From Ignavibacteriota bacterium (GTDB taxonomy: Bacteria > Bacteroidota > Ignavibacteria > Kapaibacteriales > UBA2268), in contig JAHBUQ010000002.1 of NCBI GenBank assembly GCA_019637995.1, forward strand, positions 759,428-823,427: a stretch of DNA of 64,000 nt, in the 5' to 3' direction. Positions 60,197-64,000 of this stretch are shown piece by piece (position 1 is the first letter of the stretch; each line of letters opens with the position of its first letter). A model generated the notes under the pieces. The model ran no database searches. It was not told the DNA's origin and worked only from the letters and a program-made list of their open reading frames with translations. The translations under genes and the position numbers were made by a program.

Positions 60197-61735
60197 CTAT
60201 TTCCAGTACTCGCGGTCAAGACTTCGGTATTGAATAGCTTCACTAATATGCTGTGTAGTAATATTCTGACTATCAGAAAGGTCTGCAATTGTACGTGAAA
60301 CTTTCAGAATTCTGTCATAAGCTCTTGCCGATAGTCCAAGCCGACTCATAGCAAGCTTCAGAAGCTCCTGAGATGCGTTGTCAAGTTCGCAATAAATTTT
60401 GATTTCTTGCGAAGACATATCTGCGTTTTTGAATGATTGTGAGTCTTTAAATCTGTTCTGTTGAATTTCTCTGGCTTTGATGACTCTGTCACGGATTGAT
60501 TTTGAAGATTCTCCTTCTCTCTTTGATGATAATTCCTGATATTTCACTGCCGGAACTTCAACATGCAGGTCAATTCTATCGAGCAATGGACCGGATATTT
60601 TGCCTAAATAATTCTGAATTTTTTGAGCAGAGCAGCTGCACTCTTTGGTTGGGTCACCAAAATTACCACAAGGGCAGGGGTTCATAGAGCAAAGCATCAT
60701 AAAATTTGCGGGATATTCGACTGTAGTTTTCGTCCTTGAAATTATAATCCTCTTATCTTCAAGAGGTTGACGCAGTACTTCCAGAACATTGCGGGCGAAC
60801 TCTGGCAGTTCGTCAAGGAACAACACTCCGTGATGAGCAAGCGAAATTTCACCGGGTTTGATTCTGCTCATACCACCGCCAACAAGAGCTGCATCTGAAA
60901 TAGTATGATGCGGTGAGCGAAAAGGTCGTATCTTAATTAACGGCACATCTCCGGGCAGAAACCCCGACACGGAATGAATTTTCGTTGTCTCAAGAGATTC
61001 CCCGAGTGTGAGTGGCGGCAAAATTGTCGTAATACGTTTGGCAAGCATTGTTTTGCCTGAACCGGGAGGACCAATCATCAGCATATTGTGACCACCAGCA
61101 GCTGCGACTTCCATAGCACGCTTGACAATTTCCTGACCTTTTACATCCCGCATATCAATCAGGGAATCAATATCATTAGTTTCAAAATATTTATGTACAT
61201 CGGTTACTCTCGGTTCGATTTCAAGCTCACCATTCAAATAGTCAATTGCATCTCTAAGGCTTTTAATCGGTATGACTTTGATGCCATTAACCATAGCGGC
61301 TTCATCAGAATTCTCTTCCGGCAGTAAAAGTCTTGTAAACCCCCGATCTCTTGCTTCCATAGCTATTGAAAGTGCTCCGTGAACAGGTCTTAGCATGCCT
61401 TCTAAAGAAAGTTCGCCGAGAGCCATCATATCGCCTGCCATTGCAAAGTCGAAATTACCTGTAGCGGATAGAATTCCAAGGGCAATCGGAAGGTCAAATC
61501 CGCTGCCTTCTTTGCGAATGTCAGCAGGAGCAAGATTTACAGTGATTTTTTTATTCGGGAATATGAAATTTGAATTTTTGATAGCAGCAGTAACCCGCTC
61601 GCGGGATTCTTTTACTGCCGAATCAGGAAGACCGACTACGATAAATGATGGCAGCTGACTGTCAAGATGTGTTTCGATTTCAATGGTAAATGCATTGATT
61701 CCGATTATTGATGCAGAATTTATCTTTGAATACAT
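60197..61735 (-). CDS. YifB/ComM family AAA ATPase (Mg-chelatase-like)
   Basis: About 512 residues from the ATG at 61,735. The N-terminal Lon-like domain is [32 protein letters not shown]. The AAA part has the Walker [16 protein letters not shown], the [20 protein letters not shown]alker B and a Cys-rich insertion ([14 protein letters not shown]). ComM/YifB proteins are hexameric helicases that drive branch migration during natural transformation. Fourteen further upstream codons are open but unrelated to the family. It is followed downstream by unrelated spacer. Confidence 0.93.
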   Translation of the reverse strand: MYSKINSASIIGINAFTIEIETHLDSQLPSFIVVGLPDSAVKESRERVTAAIKNSNFIFPNKKITVNLAPADIRKEGSGFDLPIALGILSATGNFDFAMAGDMMALGELSLEGMLRPVHGALSIAMEARDRGFTRLLLPEENSDEAAMVNGIKVIPIKSLRDAIDYLNGELEIEPRVTDVHKYFETNDIDSLIDMRDVKGQEIVKRAMEVAAAGGHNMLMIGPPGSGKTMLAKRITTILPPLTLGESLETTKIHSVSGFLPGDVPLIKIRPFRSPHHTISDAALVGGGMSRIKPGEISLAHHGVLFLDELPEFARNVLEVLRQPLEDKRIIISRTKTTVEYPANFMMLCSMNPCPCGNFGDPTKECSCSAQKIQNYLGKISGPLLDRIDLHVEVPAVKYQELSSKREGESSKSIRDRVIKAREIQQNRFKDSQSFKNADMSSQEIKIYCELDNASQELLKLAMSRLGLSARAYDRILKVSRTIADLSDSQNITTQHISEAIQYRSLDREYWK

Positions 61736-61811
61736 AAAAATTTGTACTTTGCAATTAATGATGTTACAAATTTGCAACTTTTTTGAGAAAAATCACCGAA
61801 AAAAGTAAATT

Positions 61812-63065
61812 TTATTCATACAAAAGGTATTTTGCTCTCAAAATTTTGAAATCATCAAGTCCTCGAGAGATTATTTGAACAATATTATCATCCGGTACAT
61901 TATTAAATAATGCATTATAAATATCATTTGTTCCGGTTACTTTGCAGAACATACTTTTTGAGTTTGATTTAACATTAGCAGGATTGAATAAGTCAGGATA
62001 AACACTTCTAATGCCAAGCATCAATCTGAAACCAGCTGAATATGGCTTAAAATCTTTATTCTTATAAAAATTAAAAAATACGCCTTTCACTGTTTTCCCG
62101 TTATGCATTGCAAATTGAGGATTATATCTGGTTTCAGTGATATGTATTCCGTAGAAATCGGAAAAATCAATATTACTTTTTACTTCAGACCAATCAAAAT
62201 CAAGCGAGCCGATTAATTGAAATGGTGTAGTCGTACCAATGCCAATGCTAATTATTCCAAGCTCTCCGAATATTCCAAGCATCGCAAGCCCGCGGGCAGT
62301 ATTGACAGTAGGTACATTAGGCGAAGTAGGATACCACATAAGCCCTGTATCCTCCCAAACCATACTCCTTTTGTAGCCGGACATTTTAATAATATTCAGT
62401 TCACATTTCAATGGTATTTCAGAATTATCCGAAAGCCAGCCCTCACCATTGAACATTGTTGCAAGTTCTCCAATTGTCAAGCCGTGAATGTATGGAATCC
62501 TGGCTATACCAACAAATGACTCCATTCCTGCTTCGAGGACATTGCCATCAATATTATTGCCGCCAAGAGGGTTTGGTCTGTCGAGAACATAGACAGGTTT
62601 TCCGTTCTCGGCAGCAGCCTGCAGAACCCTGAAAAGCGAGCTGATATATGTATATGACCTCACCCCAATATCCTGAATATCGGCTACAATTGCATCGCAT
62701 TTTGCAAGTAGCGAATTGCCGGGCTTTTTGATGTCACTATAAAGTGAGTAAACCGGAACGCCAAAAAGATTGTCATTATCTACCTTAACACCTGCCGGAA
62801 CTGAAGTGAAAAAGCCGTGCTCAGGTGTTAAAATTCCGATTAAATCCACATCATCGGAGGTAGCAAGTATTTCGGCGGTGAGTCTGCCATCTGAAGCTCT
62901 ACCGGTCGAATTTGTGAACAAAAAGACCTTCATTCCACTTAATTCAGCAAAATTATTTGATTCAAGGACATCTATTCCGTTTTTTACCTGAGACTGCAAA
63001 TTAACCGATAAAAATGAACTAAGGATTACAAATATTAAAGCAAATATTTTGGTAAATGAATACAT
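61812..63065 (-). CDS. DUF1343 / NamZ-type exo-beta-N-acetylmuramidase
   Basis: 417 residues with a signal peptide (IFALIFVILSSFLSVNLQSQ). Family motifs: KVFLFTNSTGRASDGRLTAE, GILTPEHGFFTSVPAGVKVD, VYSLYSDIKKPG, IVADIQDIGVRSYTYISSLF and VLDRPNPLGGNNIDGNVLEA. NamZ enzymes release MurNAc from peptidoglycan ends and support cell-wall recycling. It lies three bases downstream of the map frame on the same strand. Confidence 0.9.
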   Translation of the reverse strand: MYSFTKIFALIFVILSSFLSVNLQSQVKNGIDVLESNNFAELSGMKVFLFTNSTGRASDGRLTAEILATSDDVDLIGILTPEHGFFTSVPAGVKVDNDNLFGVPVYSLYSDIKKPGNSLLAKCDAIVADIQDIGVRSYTYISSLFRVLQAAAENGKPVYVLDRPNPLGGNNIDGNVLEAGMESFVGIARIPYIHGLTIGELATMFNGEGWLSDNSEIPLKCELNIIKMSGYKRSMVWEDTGLMWYPTSPNVPTVNTARGLAMLGIFGELGIISIGIGTTTPFQLIGSLDFDWSEVKSNIDFSDFYGIHITETRYNPQFAMHNGKTVKGVFFNFYKNKDFKPYSAGFRLMLGIRSVYPDLFNPANVKSNSKSMFCKVTGTNDIYNALFNNVPDDNIVQIISRGLDDFKILRAKYLLYE

Positions 63066-63068
63066 AAT

Positions 63069-63902
63069 TTATGAATATTTAATTGGAATTTCAGGAATAT
63101 AGCTGTCATCAGTGGGAATGAAATCGCCTTTTTTACGGAGTGCTTCTTCTACATATTCGAATGTAGAAAGTACTACTGCTTTACCACCGACAACTGCGAC
63201 ATCATGTTCAAAATGAGCTGAAGGCATTTTATCTTTTGTTACAACAGTCCATTTGTCATTTAGTGTGTAAACATCAGGTTTGCCAAGATTAATCATAGGT
63301 TCAATTGCAAGTACGATGCCATTTTTCATTACCGGTCCTCTTCGAGCATGACCAAAATTAGGTACTTGTGGCGGCTCGTGCATTTTTCTTCCCAGCCCGT
63401 GTCCGACAAGTTCCCTTACGACACCATAGCCGTTTTGCTCGCAATGCTTCTGAATTGCATAACTGATATCACCAATTTTATTGAACTGCTTAACTTGCTC
63501 AATGCCAATCAAAAGAGACTCATAAGTAACTTTCATAAGTCTTTTTTTCTCTTCACTTACCTCACCAATTGCAAAAGTATAAGCGTGATCACCGTAGAAA
63601 CCATTCATAAAAGCACCACAATCAACTGATACAATGTCACCTTCCTGAAGCTCATGGTCGTTTGGTATTCCATGAACCACCTGCTCATTAACTGATGTGC
63701 AAAGAGTATTCGGGTATTTATAAAGCCCGAGAAATCCGGGTTTGGCGCCATTGTCCCGAATGAAAGTCTCAGCTAATTTGTCTAAATACAAGGTCGTTAC
63801 TCCCGGACGAATCGCTTCGGCTATCACTCCAAGAGTACGGGATACAATTTGTGCTGACTGTCTGATTAATTCGACCTCAGCAGGTCTTTTAAAATCTATC
63901 AT
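63069..63902 (-). CDS. map: Type I methionine aminopeptidase
   Basis: About 277 residues from the ATG at 63,902; longer starts at 63,929 and 63,965 add a non-conserved N-terminus. Motifs: FKRPAEVELIRQSAQIVSRT, GVTTLYLDKLAETFI, VVHGIPNDHELQEGDIVSVD (first Asp ligand), GHGLGRKMHEPPQVPNFG (His ligand) and VLAIEPMI (Glu ligand). Removes the initiator Met from nascent proteins. In Bacteroidota Map usually lies in the ribosomal operon, so this stand-alone gene may be a second copy. Confidence 0.92.
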   Translation of the reverse strand: MIDFKRPAEVELIRQSAQIVSRTLGVIAEAIRPGVTTLYLDKLAETFIRDNGAKPGFLGLYKYPNTLCTSVNEQVVHGIPNDHELQEGDIVSVDCGAFMNGFYGDHAYTFAIGEVSEEKKRLMKVTYESLLIGIEQVKQFNKIGDISYAIQKHCEQNGYGVVRELVGHGLGRKMHEPPQVPNFGHARRGPVMKNGIVLAIEPMINLGKPDVYTLNDKWTVVTKDKMPSAHFEHDVAVVGGKAVVLSTFEYVEEALRKKGDFIPTDDSYIPEIPIKYS

Positions 63903-64000
63903 TCCAAGAATTCTTCTTATTAAATTCATATGAAAATGCAAAAGTAGTAAAAAATTTACAGTCAATTGTTATTCAATATAATATTTTTATAATTATTAAT

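Overview
AT-rich bacterial chromosome, most likely from the Bacteroidota/FCB side (Ignavibacteria, Kapabacteria or a relative). The evidence is indirect: several secreted proteins end in type IX secretion (T9SS) sorting tails, and the DUF3467, DUF3098, big_5-type Ig-like lipoprotein, DUF1343/NamZ and DUF2723 families are typical of that group. No rRNA, tRNA or CRISPR array was seen, so the lineage is an inference.

Layout. 1-12,980 is mostly housekeeping: DUF3467, lgt, nadK, era, DUF3098, dtd, a UmuD-like protease, a class III aminotransferase, a TylF-like methyltransferase, a DUF2723 membrane protein, ispD, murD and ftsW. Directly after ftsW the chromosome enters an accessory island (about 12,970-22,560) with two secreted beta-propeller/T9SS genes, relics of at least three more, three copies of a 107-bp repeat, a TA-flanked palindromic element, RhuM and RhuM-Fic proteins, two PIN modules (one dead), a HEPN/MNT module with an amber codon and a MazF module. 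22,734-29,386 is a compact Mu-like capsid and lysis cassette: protease, major capsid, cement, gp36-like, holin-like, CHAP endolysin, LamG, two-TM protein, portal. It has no terminase, tail, transposase or integrase. 29,623-33,500 holds a deoxyhypusine-synthase-like enzyme and then an unusual cluster: ECF-type sigma factor, Cys-rich exported protein, lipoprotein and a second Lgt-like enzyme.

33,695-44,000 is a second accessory region. After an orphan DUF433 gene, a frameshifted VapC, a TPR protein and a CoA-transferase comes the most striking structure of the window: six short relics of the same RHS (YD-repeat) core, all on the minus strand, separating HicAB, VapBC, MazEF-like and immunity-like genes. 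It looks like an array of small defence or immunity cassettes bounded by RHS scars.

44,001-63,902 returns to conserved genes: PD40 and Ig-like envelope proteins, YihY, two diverged UmuD-like proteins (one without the catalytic serine), yidC-yidD-rnpA-rpmH, a C-type lectin T9SS protein, a glycosyltransferase, miaB, an SDR fusion, a YifB/ComM ATPase, NamZ and map.

How the genes fit together. The core genes serve envelope building (lgt, murD, ftsW, yidC, NamZ), isoprenoid synthesis (ispD), NAD(P) metabolism (nadK) and translation or tRNA quality (dtd, miaB, rnpA, rpmH, map, era). The accessory blocks are dominated by toxin-antitoxin pairs in different states of decay and by secreted surface proteins, which points to frequent recombination at two hot spots.
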